A stretch of DNA of 64,000 nt from Paenisporosarcina sp049671445 (GTDB lineage Bacteria > Bacillota > Bacilli > Bacillales_A > Planococcaceae). The notes under the pieces are model-generated. The model did no database searches. It was not told where the DNA came from and saw nothing but the letters and a program-made list of their open reading frames with translations. The DNA lies in contig NZ_JBATUX010000109.1 of assembly GCF_049671445.1 (NCBI RefSeq), positions 1 through 64,000 on the forward strand, read 5' to 3'. Shown here one piece after another: positions 26,086-33,736 of this stretch (position 1 is the stretch's first letter; the number at the start of each line of letters is the position of its first letter). The position numbers were made by a program, and so were the translations under genes.

Positions 26086-26574
26086 TTACAACATTTCAAT
26101 CGTTTTTTTCAATTGTTTCAAATGACGTTTTTCATGCAATCCAACGAATGGGAACCATTGTATTAATGGCACTTGACCAAAAATCGGATGCTTAAATGAT
26201 TTTTCAAGGAATGCTTCTTTTGAGCTTGATTCATATACATCTAATAAGAAGAGACGTGAATCATGTAACTCTTTTTGCATTTCAAGTTTTGTTTTATAAT
26301 CTTCAGTTGGTTCCGTATATCCTGGTGCCTCTACTTTTATTAAACGATTTGTAGAAAGGCCAATTGGTTTTTTCTTTGACTTTGGACTTTCTGGATTCTT
26401 TAATTCCCTCGCAATATTTGTTGCGATGACAGTTTCCATACGTACAAGATGTTCAAAAATTTGTTTTGGAGACCATCCCCCGTTAGATGGATTCTGATTA
26501 AATTGCTCGTCCGTTATCCATTTAATCGTTTGAAATAGCTCTTTTCGAATTTTATTATTGTCTTCTAAAAACAT
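26086..26574 (-). CDS. DinB family protein
   Basis: 162 residues of the DinB/YfiT four-helix fold. Candidate metal-binding histidines are in IFEHLVRME and GLHEKRHLKQL. ATG 26574 follows AGGAGAGATTTAC; in-frame upstream ATGs lie inside the neighbouring coding region. It follows the DCC gene by 17 bases, so they form an operon. Possible thiol-S-transferase class; substrate unknown. Confidence 0.86.
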   Translation of the reverse strand: MFLEDNNKIRKELFQTIKWITDEQFNQNPSNGGWSPKQIFEHLVRMETVIATNIARELKNPESPKSKKKPIGLSTNRLIKVEAPGYTEPTEDYKTKLEMQKELHDSRLFLLDVYESSSKEAFLEKSFKHPIFGQVPLIQWFPFVGLHEKRHLKQLKKTIEML

Positions 26575-26591
26575 GTAAATCTCTCCTTTGA

Positions 26592-26993
26592 TTAATGCAA
26601 AAATCGTTTTCGTTGTTGCGGTGAAGGTAATAAACACGATTCATTTTGACGAATGAAGCGGTGTCGATGCTTTGCGACAAATCGATACACATGATTTAGC
26701 AACGTCTTCGGAATAAAACGTGCATATTTTGCAAAATGATATGGTGCCTTCAAATAAGTTGTCAATGCAAACACTGCATCGGATTCTACTAATAACTCTT
26801 TTCCCTTAAGTACCACAATTGAATCAATTGATTGCAGTTTAGGATGTTGTTTTTTTAGTTGATTGGAAAGTTCGCTATCAAGAGCAGCAAAATAGATTTC
26901 TTCAGCCCGTTCATGTTGCAAGATAAATTGGACTGATTGGTGGCAAAAACCACAGCTTCCATCGTAAAAAAGAACTGGGGATTTAGTATCCAT
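26592..26993 (-). CDS. Thiol-disulfide oxidoreductase, DCC family
   Basis: 133 residues. The name-giving motif is VLFYDGSCGFCHQSVQF with a CGFC redox pair near residue 13; a long basic helix (KTLLNHVYRFVAKHRHRF) follows. ATG 26993 is set by AAAGGTG 6 bases upstream. First gene of a two-gene unit with DinB and divergent from yfkAB. Confidence 0.87.
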   Translation of the reverse strand: MDTKSPVLFYDGSCGFCHQSVQFILQHERAEEIYFAALDSELSNQLKKQHPKLQSIDSIVVLKGKELLVESDAVFALTTYLKAPYHFAKYARFIPKTLLNHVYRFVAKHRHRFIRQNESCLLPSPQQRKRFLH

Positions 26994-27107
26994 AAAATTC
27001 ACCTTTTCTTCTTATATTACTTGAATCGACAAATAAACGACAATCTAACGTTTTCATTCTTCACTTCATATGCGACAATATTTCATGTTAGAAAGGACGA
27101 TTATTTT

Positions 27108-28223
27108 ATGATAAACACTACACTTCAAAAACTTACTCCTTCGTATGATCCTTGGGAAGCTTATTCAGATATAGAAAGACACGGTAAGCTCACACTCTCA
27201 AATATTGAATTTACGACAACAACCCTGTGTAACATGCGTTGCGCTCATTGCGCAGTAGGTTATACTTTACAAACTAAAGACCCAGAGGCACTACCTTTTG
27301 ATTTGCTCCGTCAACGGTTAGATGAAATCCCTCATTTACAAACGTTAAGCATAACTGGTGGCGAGCCGATGTTATCGAAAAAATCAGTGACAAATTATGT
27401 ACTCCCACTTTTGAAATATGCACACGAGCGTGGAGTACGTACTCAAATTAACTCGAACTTAACATTAGATCCAGAGCGCTATATGTTAATAGCTCCTTAT
27501 TTAGATGTCTTACATATTTCTCATAACTGGGGAACGGTGGACGAGTTTGTAGAAACCGGCTTTGCAGTTATGGCACGTAAACCTTCCTACGATCAACGCG
27601 CGAAACTTTTTACTCGCATGATAGAAAATAGTCGTATGTTATCAGAAGCAGGTGTCATGGTATCTGCAGAAACCATGTTAAACAAAAAGACATTGCCATA
27701 TTTAGAAAATATACATCGACAAGTCGTAGAAGAAATGAAGTGTGCTCGACACGAAATTCATCCAATGTACCCTTCAGATTTCGCTAGCAGTCTAACATCT
27801 TTGACCCTTGAAGAAACGCGAAATGCGATTCATCATCTGCTTGATATTCGAGATAAAAACACATGGATGCTGTTCGGAACTTTGCCATTTTACCCATGTA
27901 GTGCAAGTGCTGAGGATCGTAACCTTCAGAAAAGACTGAAAGACGAGTTTAATGTAACGGTTCGAAATGATCCAGATGGACGTTCCCGTTTAAATATCAA
28001 TATTTTTTCTGGTGAAGTAATTGTCACCGACTTTGGAGACGCACCTGTACTAGGAAATCTAAAAAGTGATTCTTTGCCTGTTATCTTCAATAATTGGCTA
28101 CAATCCCCTCTTGCTAAAGAGTTAAATTGTCATTGTCCGGCCGTTAAATGCCTAGGTCCTAATGTATTAGTAAAAAACATGTATTATAAAGATCATTTAT
28201 TTACTAGTGATTCTGTAAAATAA
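27108..28223 (+). CDS. yfkAB: Radical SAM / CxCxxxxC motif protein YfkAB
   Basis: 371 residues. The radical SAM cluster motif is CNMRCAHC (near residue 39), the GGEP motif ITGGEPML binds SAM, and the C-terminal CHCPAVKC is the CxCxxxxC motif that names the family and probably holds an auxiliary site. The start is at ATG 27108 after GAAAGGACG; the frame stays open upstream into the divergent gene but has no ribosome site there. The reaction is not known. Confidence 0.93.
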   Translation: MINTTLQKLTPSYDPWEAYSDIERHGKLTLSNIEFTTTTLCNMRCAHCAVGYTLQTKDPEALPFDLLRQRLDEIPHLQTLSITGGEPMLSKKSVTNYVLPLLKYAHERGVRTQINSNLTLDPERYMLIAPYLDVLHISHNWGTVDEFVETGFAVMARKPSYDQRAKLFTRMIENSRMLSEAGVMVSAETMLNKKTLPYLENIHRQVVEEMKCARHEIHPMYPSDFASSLTSLTLEETRNAIHHLLDIRDKNTWMLFGTLPFYPCSASAEDRNLQKRLKDEFNVTVRNDPDGRSRLNINIFSGEVIVTDFGDAPVLGNLKSDSLPVIFNNWLQSPLAKELNCHCPAVKCLGPNVLVKNMYYKDHLFTSDSVK

Positions 28224-28233
28224 CAAATGCAGC

Positions 28234-28240
28234 CGATTAG
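28234..28240. repeat. Left copy of 7-bp direct repeat CGATTAG
   Basis: CGATTAG lies two bases outside the left inverted repeat. An identical copy at 29132-29138 abuts the right inverted repeat, as expected of a target-site duplication. Confidence 0.5.
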
Positions 28241-28305
28241 GCTAACGGGTTCTCTTGAGGAGAAAAAAAACGAGCAGAAAAAAGCATTTAAAAGGATACC
28301 AAATT

Positions 28306-28333
28306 AGCATCGCATTTTTAGCGGTGCTTTTTT
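28306..28333 (+). terminator. Terminator downstream of yfkAB
   Basis: AGCATCGC and GCGGTGCT pair around ATTTTTA and are followed by six T. It lies inside the candidate element. Confidence 0.75.
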
Positions 28334-28432
28334 GTTAATATCGAACAAATAAACCCAACCAAGAGGCTGAGTTTTTCCGCCAAATATTTTTAAGTCTTGG
28401 TCATCTCAAACACTTGTTAGTTGATCAATGGG

Positions 28433-28753
28433 TCATTGAGGCATTTCAAATTCAAATTTACCATTTAAAACTTTTAATTGGTTTTTGACATCTTCTAATT
28501 CCACATAGGATGTATGTGCGTACTGAATAATTTGTTCATCGGTCATTTGGGCATTAATAAGATTGCGAATTATTCTGTATCTTTCATTAACTACTCCCGT
28601 TGCTTTTCCTAATTCATAGCCATCATCCCAAGCCCTATCATAGCACTCTACACATTCTAAACATTCTTCTCGACCTTCCTTGATGAATCCACTTAAAATC
28701 AGTAGGACTAGTGCATATATAGATACCACCATTATTTTTTTGTAAGAATACAT
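28433..28753 (-). CDS. Membrane-anchored hypothetical protein with helical tail
   Basis: 106 residues. A signal anchor lies at about 7-24 (MVVSIYALVLLILSGFI). A cysteine cluster ECLECVEC follows near 30-37, then DDGYELGKATGVV and a helical stretch ending TDEQIIQYAHTSYVELEDVK. That end resembles the C-terminal tail of Rpn/PD-(D/E)XK-type proteins (a short helix-turn-helix-like unit), but the nuclease core is missing. AAGGAGGGATTAA precedes the ATG. It is the only gene inside the repeat-bounded segment. Function unknown. Confidence 0.6.
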   Translation of the reverse strand: MYSYKKIMVVSIYALVLLILSGFIKEGREECLECVECYDRAWDDGYELGKATGVVNERYRIIRNLINAQMTDEQIIQYAHTSYVELEDVKNQLKVLNGKFEFEMPQ

Positions 28754-29050
28754 TTAATCCCTCCTTTGCTACAAAATATGGACGATGCGGTTAATATTAA
28801 TGAGCCAATTAACTTATTCCATTAGTATCTCCAATTTTCCGAAATAACCCTACGTAGTTAGTTTGATAAGCAATTTGCAGATGCTAATTAAGTATGATGT
28901 TTTCATTCTAATATTTCTAAACTCATCTCATATCCTAATTAACATATCGATTAGCATAATATTTAATTGCCACAACTTCTCCAAATAGCTCGTTAATTAT
29001 AGCGTTAAAAATAGTGATTTTAGAGTAAGAAAGTTCATGCATCAACAAAT
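28754..29050. other. AT-rich non-coding stretch inside the candidate element
   Basis: About 300 bases with frequent short ORFs but no ribosome binding site, RNA motif or conserved coding pattern that I can support. Confidence 0.4.
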
Positions 29051-29088
29051 AAAGGAGTACCAATTCAATTGCGAATTGGTGCTCCTTT
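29051..29088 (-). terminator. Terminator after alkD
   Basis: AAAGGAGTACCAATTC and GAATTGGTGCTCCTTT form a near-perfect 16-bp stem; it is followed by ATTTG on the minus strand. Confidence 0.75.
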
Positions 29089-29147
29089 TGTGTTGTACTT
29101 TAAATTTTTCACCTCAGAAGAGAACCCGTTACGATTAGTTTGCTTTT

Positions 29148-29822
29148 TCATTTAATATGCTTTAAGGCTTCGCGTTTACATAATGGCTTCAACTCATATT
29201 CTTCGACAAATTTACGAACAAAAGCCGGATTGGTTTTTGCATATTCTCTTAACACCCATCCAATGGCTTTTTGAATAAAAAATTCATTTGAATGTACATG
29301 TTTCAAAATAATTTCAATTAATATTTTTTCATTAGTCTCTTTTTTATATTTTAATTGATGAAGAATGGCTGCACGATTTAACCACATATTATCCGAATCT
29401 GACCACTGGAACATGACTTTCTCACCTTCTAGACGATCTCTTTTGACAATATCTCCAACAATGGTTGGTGCAATTGAATCCACGCTATCCCACCATGATT
29501 TTTCGGTTATTAATTTCTCAAGAAACCCTAAATCGTCGACAGCTAATGATTTAAGTTTTTTACTCAGTAAAGCAATGGCGACATATTGGTACTCTCGCTC
29601 CGGTAGTCTATAAATCTCCCATACTTCATTAAGTAATTCCGTTTTTCCGGGCAATTCATGTATAGCAAAAAATGCCTTTAATGCTTCCGTTCTTTCAGGG
29701 CTTTTAATACCTAAAAAAGGAAAATGATGCTTCATGTATGCTTTCATTGGTTCAGCAAGTCGTTCATTACGAAGGTTTTCAAATGATTGAACATATGTAT
29801 GACGATTCCATGGATTTTTCAA
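29148..29822 (-). CDS. DNA alkylation repair protein (AlkD-like)
   Basis: 224 residues of the HEAT-like AlkC/AlkD fold: FPFLGIKSPERTEALK at the N-terminus, then KSWWDSVDSIAP and the late QKAIGWVLREYAKTNP, both typical of AlkD. It removes 3-methyladenine and 7-methylguanine. TTG start at 29822 with AAGGGGAG 6 bases upstream. Single gene. Confidence 0.92.
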   Translation of the reverse strand: MKNPWNRHTYVQSFENLRNERLAEPMKAYMKHHFPFLGIKSPERTEALKAFFAIHELPGKTELLNEVWEIYRLPEREYQYVAIALLSKKLKSLAVDDLGFLEKLITEKSWWDSVDSIAPTIVGDIVKRDRLEGEKVMFQWSDSDNMWLNRAAILHQLKYKKETNEKILIEIILKHVHSNEFFIQKAIGWVLREYAKTNPAFVRKFVEEYELKPLCKREALKHIK

Positions 29823-29860
29823 TTTAACTCCCCTTTTACAAAGACTTTATCATTCTATTT

Positions 29861-29895
29861 AAAAAATGTGGATAGGTTTCCTATCCACATTTTTT
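29861..29895. terminator. Bidirectional terminator
   Basis: AAAAAATGTGGATAGG and its complement around TTT form a perfect long stem with T-runs both ways. It closes the 35-residue gene on the minus strand. Confidence 0.88.
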
Positions 29896-30002
29896 CATAA
29901 AAATTCAATTATATCGAACGCGAGGTTAAAGATAAATACTGTATGAATAACCACAAACCATAGTGCCTGTTTATTTAGTTTCTTCATCATGATTTGATCC
30001 AT
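29895..30002 (-). CDS. Small membrane protein, 35 residues
   Basis: MDQIMMKKLNKQALWFVVIH then TVFIFNLAFDIIEFL: a basic N-terminus and one membrane helix (about 14-33). AAGGAGTGGTTGAG gives an excellent ribosome site 8 bases before the ATG, and a strong terminator begins at the stop codon. These signals, rather than homology, support it as a real gene. It could be a regulatory or toxin-like microprotein. Function unknown. Confidence 0.6.
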   Translation of the reverse strand: MDQIMMKKLNKQALWFVVIHTVFIFNLAFDIIEFL

Positions 30003-30219
30003 CTCAACCACTCCTTTCCTTAGATTATACTCCTCGAATTTAGAATTCGCAAAATATTTTTACAATTTATTTATAAAATAAAGGTATCACTTACTTCGTT
30101 ATATTATGTCGAAATACATAAAAAATGAACATTTGGAAATCATATTTACATAATAGGTATTCTTAATAAAAAAAGTAAATAAACAAAATCACTTTAAAAA
30201 TAATAATTTTTAAAAAGTG

Positions 30220-30245
30220 GTTTGAACCTTATCGTTAGAGGCTAT
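30220..30245 (+). promoter_or_regulatory. Candidate sigma-B promoter for the GlsB-type gene
   Basis: GTTTGA (30220-30225), 14-base spacer, GGCTAT (30240-30245), close to the sigma-B pattern GTTTAA-N12-15-GGGWAT. It lies 46 bases upstream of a stress-family gene. Confidence 0.5.
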
Positions 30246-30291
30246 CTATTAAGTAAGCAAGACAACAATTATTGAACAGGAGATGACACAC

Positions 30292-30537
30292 ATGGAATTC
30301 ATTTTATATCTTATTATCGGTGGTATTATTGGTTGGTTAGCAGGACTTATTTTAGGTAAAGACGTACCAGGCGGAATTATTGGTAACATTATTGCGGGTA
30401 TTATTGGTGCATGGATCGGCGGAATGTTATTCAGTTTCGGACCAGCAATTGCCGGTATTCAAATCATTCCAGCTTTAATTGGTGCAATTATTTTAATCTT
30501 CATCGTTAGCATGATTTTAAAAGCACTTCGTAAATAA
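30292..30537 (+). CDS. GlsB/YeaQ/YmgE family stress-response membrane protein
   Basis: 81 residues, nearly all hydrophobic: three helices with GIIGWLAGLILGKDVPGGIIG and an MLFSFGPAIAGIQIIPALIG loop, the transglycosylase-associated protein pattern. ATG 30292 is 10 bases after AGGAG; the ATG at 30283 abuts that site. Members are general stress proteins of unknown mechanism, fitting the sigma-B-like promoter upstream. Confidence 0.9.
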   Translation: MEFILYLIIGGIIGWLAGLILGKDVPGGIIGNIIAGIIGAWIGGMLFSFGPAIAGIQIIPALIGAIILIFIVSMILKALRK

Positions 30538-30543
30538 TAGTAT

Positions 30544-30580
30544 AAAAAAGAGTCGTTCGAATTTCGAACGACTCTTTTTT
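30544..30580. terminator. Bidirectional terminator
   Basis: AAAAAAGAGTCGTTCGA and its exact complement, with T-runs both ways, between the convergent stress gene and transglycosylase gene. Confidence 0.9.
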
Positions 30581-31262
30581 ATTGTGATGTAGACTGAGCT
30601 TGTCCTTCTTCCCTCTGCTCCTCTTCATATTTATTATAATAATAAAGAACATCTTCTACATATTCGTCACTATGATTGTACATATGAATAGCCTTCTCCA
30701 AATTACCAGATGCAGCACCATTACTGGCTAAATATTTCGCAGCACTATGCATGGCATCTTCCATTTGATAAGGATCAGCTTTTCCATCCTTATTAGCATC
30801 TACGCCGTATCCTCCGTATTTAGCTATAATCTTTGGATTCGTTTTATCATCTTCTGAAATTGCACCTTTTCCTTTACCTGAGCAACTTGGATGTTGCCAA
30901 CCAACAAACGTACAAGGCATGAATTGCATATGCCCTTCAGCTCCGACTGGAGAAAGAAGTGGATCCATAGTTGAGAATTTCGTTTCAATACGGTGATGTG
31001 CAGCTAGCAATGTCCATGGGATTTCATATTCAGTTGCAGCTTCTTGATAAATTGGGATGTATTCTTTTGGAATAGCCATATCCAATATCTTATTTGGAGC
31101 CTGTATGGATTCTGACAACGTGTGGATGATTGGAATTCTTTTCAAATCTCCCCAGTACACACTTGCCAACACGAAAACGGTCATCGTGATCGGAACCATA
31201 AGAAAGATAACTAAGCTTTTTGTCACTATAGATAATGGTTTCTTCTTTTTTCGTATTTTCAT
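30579..31262 (-). CDS. Lytic transglycosylase-like (SLT/lysozyme-fold) protein, membrane anchored
   Basis: 227 residues. A basic cytoplasmic start (MKIRKKKKPL), a membrane anchor about 13-35, then an extracellular muramidase/SLT domain: LLAAHHRIETKFS with the catalytic glutamate, GAEGHMQFMPCTFVGWQHP and MYNHSDEYVEDVL at the end. It would cut peptidoglycan glycan strands. ATG 31262 is chosen (AGGA upstream); a GTG 90 bases earlier lacks a ribosome site. Confidence 0.85.
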   Translation of the reverse strand: MKIRKKKKPLSIVTKSLVIFLMVPITMTVFVLASVYWGDLKRIPIIHTLSESIQAPNKILDMAIPKEYIPIYQEAATEYEIPWTLLAAHHRIETKFSTMDPLLSPVGAEGHMQFMPCTFVGWQHPSCSGKGKGAISEDDKTNPKIIAKYGGYGVDANKDGKADPYQMEDAMHSAAKYLASNGAASGNLEKAIHMYNHSDEYVEDVLYYYNKYEEEQREEGQAQSTSQ

Positions 31263-31459
31263 TTTGCCGCATCCTGTTTTTTTCTTTAGTTTATCACAAA
31301 TATCCTGCTCCAACACATGAAATCTATCAAGTATTCTGGAAATGTCTGTCACTCTTGAACACTTTGAAAATTAATACTATTCGACAAAATTGAGCAGAAT
31401 ATAAATATACAAATAATTTATATATATATACACTTACTAATTAAGGGAGGTGAGAAAAA

Positions 31460-31843
31460 ATGATAGAAGACTTTAAAAAGTTCATATTAAAAGGAAATGT
31501 TATGGATTTAGCAATTGCTGTTGTTATTGGAGCAGCCTTCGCAGCTATCGTAAAATCTCTTGTCGACGACATTATTATGCCTTTAGTTGGTATTCTTTTA
31601 GGTGGAGTGGACTTCACAGGGTTAATGTTTAAGGTTGGTAGCGCGGAAGTAATGTACGGAAACTTCATTCAATCAATTTTCAACTTTATTATTATAGCTT
31701 TTGCAATCTTTATGTTCGTTCGTATTTTAATGAAATTCCAACGTAAGAAAGAAGAAGTGATTGAAGAAGGCCCGGCTATCGATGCAAAAGAAGAGTTATT
31801 AGCTGAGATTCGTGATTTATTAAAAAACCAACAGAATTTATAA
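31460..31843 (+). CDS. mscL: Large-conductance mechanosensitive channel
   Basis: 127 residues. The N-terminal FKKFILKGNVMDLAIAVVIG helix forms the pore; a second helix lies about 70-95 and a C-terminal amphipathic bundle (LLAEIRDLLKNQ) ends it. It releases solutes on hypo-osmotic shock. GGGAGGTGAGAAAAA precedes the ATG. Confidence 0.97.
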   Translation: MIEDFKKFILKGNVMDLAIAVVIGAAFAAIVKSLVDDIIMPLVGILLGGVDFTGLMFKVGSAEVMYGNFIQSIFNFIIIAFAIFMFVRILMKFQRKKEEVIEEGPAIDAKEELLAEIRDLLKNQQNL

Positions 31844-31863
31844 AGTACTGATTTCAAATAGAA

Positions 31864-31897
31864 AGAGCTTCAATTCAACTAAATGAATTGAAGCTCT
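31864..31897 (+). terminator. Terminator of mscL
   Basis: AGAGCTTCAATTCA with its complement around ACTAAA; a weak T-run (ATTTG) follows. Confidence 0.75.
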
Positions 31898-31919
31898 ATT
31901 TGTATTCTTGATTTTGTTT

Positions 31920-32516
31920 TTATTTTCCTTGTTCAATTAGAGCTTTCATATCCGCAGCAATTTCTTCTTTTGGTACATCTTGATAACCGTCATAGCTCTT
32001 AACAACAATCCCATTTTGATCAACTAAAAAATAGCTTGTTCCATGTATGACTTGATCTGAGTTGGGGTCAATTTTCACTAGAGATTTAAATGAATCTCGT
32101 GCAAACTGCTCCATATACTCTGGGTCATATCCTGTAAGCAACTCCCACTTAGATTCATCTGCTGGGTTAAATTTGGCTAAGTATTCCGCCATAATTTTAG
32201 GAGTATCGACTGCTGGATCTACACTGAATGCGACTATTTTATAATCTTCAACTTCTGCTTTTATTAATTCGTCTTGCACTTGGGTCATATTCATCGTCAT
32301 TGGCGGACAGACCGTTTCACAATTAGTGAAAATAAAAGTAGCCAACCATACGGTGCCATTTAAACTTTCTAATGAAACTTCTTCGCCTCTTTGAGATTCA
32401 TGTGAAAAGGTTTCAACTTCCCAGTCGGCCTCAGCTTTAAACTTTGATGAATTACATCCCGTTAAAATGATTGCGCTCAACGCAATAAAGATAAACATTT
32501 TTTTATATTTCGTCAT
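31920..32516 (-). CDS. SCO family copper chaperone lipoprotein
   Basis: 198 residues. The lipobox LTGC puts the lipid on Cys21. The thioredoxin fold carries the copper-binding CETVC and the distant histidine in VIHGTSYFLV. SCO proteins deliver copper to or reduce the CuA site of cytochrome c oxidase, outside the membrane. Nearest B. subtilis relative is the YpmQ type. Monocistronic. Confidence 0.93.
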   Translation of the reverse strand: MTKYKKMFIFIALSAIILTGCNSSKFKAEADWEVETFSHESQRGEEVSLESLNGTVWLATFIFTNCETVCPPMTMNMTQVQDELIKAEVEDYKIVAFSVDPAVDTPKIMAEYLAKFNPADESKWELLTGYDPEYMEQFARDSFKSLVKIDPNSDQVIHGTSYFLVDQNGIVVKSYDGYQDVPKEEIAADMKALIEQGK

Positions 32517-32640
32517 GGACTCTCCCCACTTTCGCTCCTTTTCATCTTAGCGAATGAAATTTACGAATTCAAGGTAGGAGCATCAGAAGATTCTAACGAA
32601 TTTGTGTCGTTGTATTCCTAATACTTAGGTCATAAAGAAA

Positions 32641-32662
32641 GACCACCAATTTATAGGTGGCC
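32641..32662 (-). terminator. Terminator after the DUF1659/DUF2922 pair
   Basis: GGCCACC and GGTGGTC on the minus strand around TATAAATT, followed by TTTCTTT. Confidence 0.75.
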
Positions 32663-32673
32663 AGTCTTGTTAT

Positions 32674-32886
32674 TTACATTAAGTCAGATACATTGCGTTC
32701 AATTAACTGTGCACTGAATGCACTTGCAAGTCCGAACCCATTTACTTCAAAAACATTACTTGCGATAAGTGCTTGCATGCCAGTTTCTACCTCATGCGCA
32801 GTCAAATTCGCACGTGGCTCTTCTACAGAAATCGTTAACTTTTTACCACCAGATGTTTCAAATTGCATTTCTAATACTTGTGCCAT
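32674..32886 (-). CDS. DUF2922 family protein
   Basis: 70 residues: MEFETSGGKK-like strand then SVEEPRANLTAHEVETGMQA, typical of DUF2922. It follows a DUF1659 gene by 17 bases; these two small families nearly always occur together in Bacillales. AAGGGGGGCTAACTA precedes the ATG. Function unknown. Confidence 0.85.
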   Translation of the reverse strand: MAQVLEMQFETSGGKKLTISVEEPRANLTAHEVETGMQALIASNVFEVNGFGLASAFSAQLIERNVSDLM

Positions 32887-32903
32887 TAGTTAGCCCCCCT
32901 TCA

Positions 32904-33122
32904 TTAGTTTTGAATGTTTCCAGTTGCGATTTTTTCTGCAGCCAAAATCGGATATGATGAAAAACCAGATAGAGTACTAGTTACTTCCATTAATTGTTCA
33001 GCTGTTGCAGATTCATCAATATTCCGATAAGAACTTGCTTTTTTGATTACTTTTCCGTCTTGGGTCATCCCAACATCATACGTTAAACGAACCACTGCAC
33101 CCGTAAAGTCAACGATTGCCAT
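32904..33122 (-). CDS. DUF1659 family protein
   Basis: 72 residues: LTYDVGMTQDGKVIKKASSY is the conserved core of DUF1659. Paired with DUF2922 downstream in one operon. AAAGGGGGTGAAACAAT is a strong ribosome site. Function unknown. Confidence 0.85.
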   Translation of the reverse strand: MAIVDFTGAVVRLTYDVGMTQDGKVIKKASSYRNIDESATAEQLMEVTSTLSGFSSYPILAAEKIATGNIQN

Positions 33123-33243
33123 ATTGTTTCACCCCCTTTCCCTCTTTATATAGAGAGAAATTAAAGAAAAGAATACATCGGGAGTGTTATTTTCCGCAGA
33201 ACCTTTTATAATAGAAGAATAGTTGTAATAAGAGGTGAGAGTA

Positions 33244-33669
33244 TTGGATGGATGGTTTTTATGGTTTATCGTATTTTGGGTTTTTGTATTAGCTGGACTT
33301 TTTGCCATTGGTGGCTATTTTATGTTCCGCAAGTTTTTAAAAGTATTACCGAAAGACGATGGAAAATCGATGCTCGATTGGGAAGAGTATTATGTGAATG
33401 AATCCCTTCATTTATGGGGAGATCAAGCAAAAGTAATGTTAAATGAACTAGTGACACCTGTTCCCGACTTGTTTCGTCCAGTGGCCAAACAAAAAATAGC
33501 TGGTAAAGTAGCACAAATTGCTTTAGAAGAAAAAGCATCATCTATTGAGCATGACCATCTAATTCGTGGGTATATTCAAGCAACACCGAAGAGAGATCAT
33601 AAATTCTTACGTAAAAAGTTAGAGTCTATGGAAATAGACATGACACCGTATGAACATTTATTTAGATAA
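33244..33669 (+). CDS. DUF2621 family membrane protein (YneK-like)
   Basis: 141 residues: one N-terminal membrane helix (GWFLWFIVFWVFVLAGLFAI), then a soluble domain with DDGKSMLDWEEYYV. It matches B. subtilis YneK, also next to the ccd genes. TTG 33244 is chosen, since AGAGGTG lies upstream and the family starts at the GWFLWFI segment; a GTG nine bases earlier overlaps that site. Confidence 0.88.
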   Translation: MDGWFLWFIVFWVFVLAGLFAIGGYFMFRKFLKVLPKDDGKSMLDWEEYYVNESLHLWGDQAKVMLNELVTPVPDLFRPVAKQKIAGKVAQIALEEKASSIEHDHLIRGYIQATPKRDHKFLRKKLESMEIDMTPYEHLFR

Positions 33670-33701
33670 AGTAACAGACTTTAGTGAAGAAATATGACAA
33701 G

Positions 33702-33736
33702 AAAAAAGCCGACCTTATGAAGAAAAGGTCGGCTTT
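33702..33736. terminator. Bidirectional terminator
   Basis: AAAAAAGCCGACCTT and AAGGTCGGCTTTT between convergent yneK-like and ccdC-like genes; it overlaps the ccdC stop codon. Confidence 0.85.

Larger units (their letters stand above)
28241..29131. mobile_element. Candidate small mobile element (about 890 bp) with terminal inverted repeats
   Basis: TAACGGGTTCTCTT at 28243-28256 is repeated inverted at 29118-29131. The match continues inward as GAGG on both sides after a 2-base gap. CGATTAG flanks both ends. The segment separates yfkAB from alkD and carries one minus-strand gene of 106 codons plus AT-rich DNA with two hairpins. No transposase is present, so it would be non-autonomous. Repeats are seen; mobility is inferred. 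Confidence 0.5.

Noticed and set aside
26937..27107. 57-codon N-terminal extension of YfkAB
   Set aside because: No ribosome site at the early start, overlaps the divergent DCC gene, and family homology begins near the ATG at 27108.
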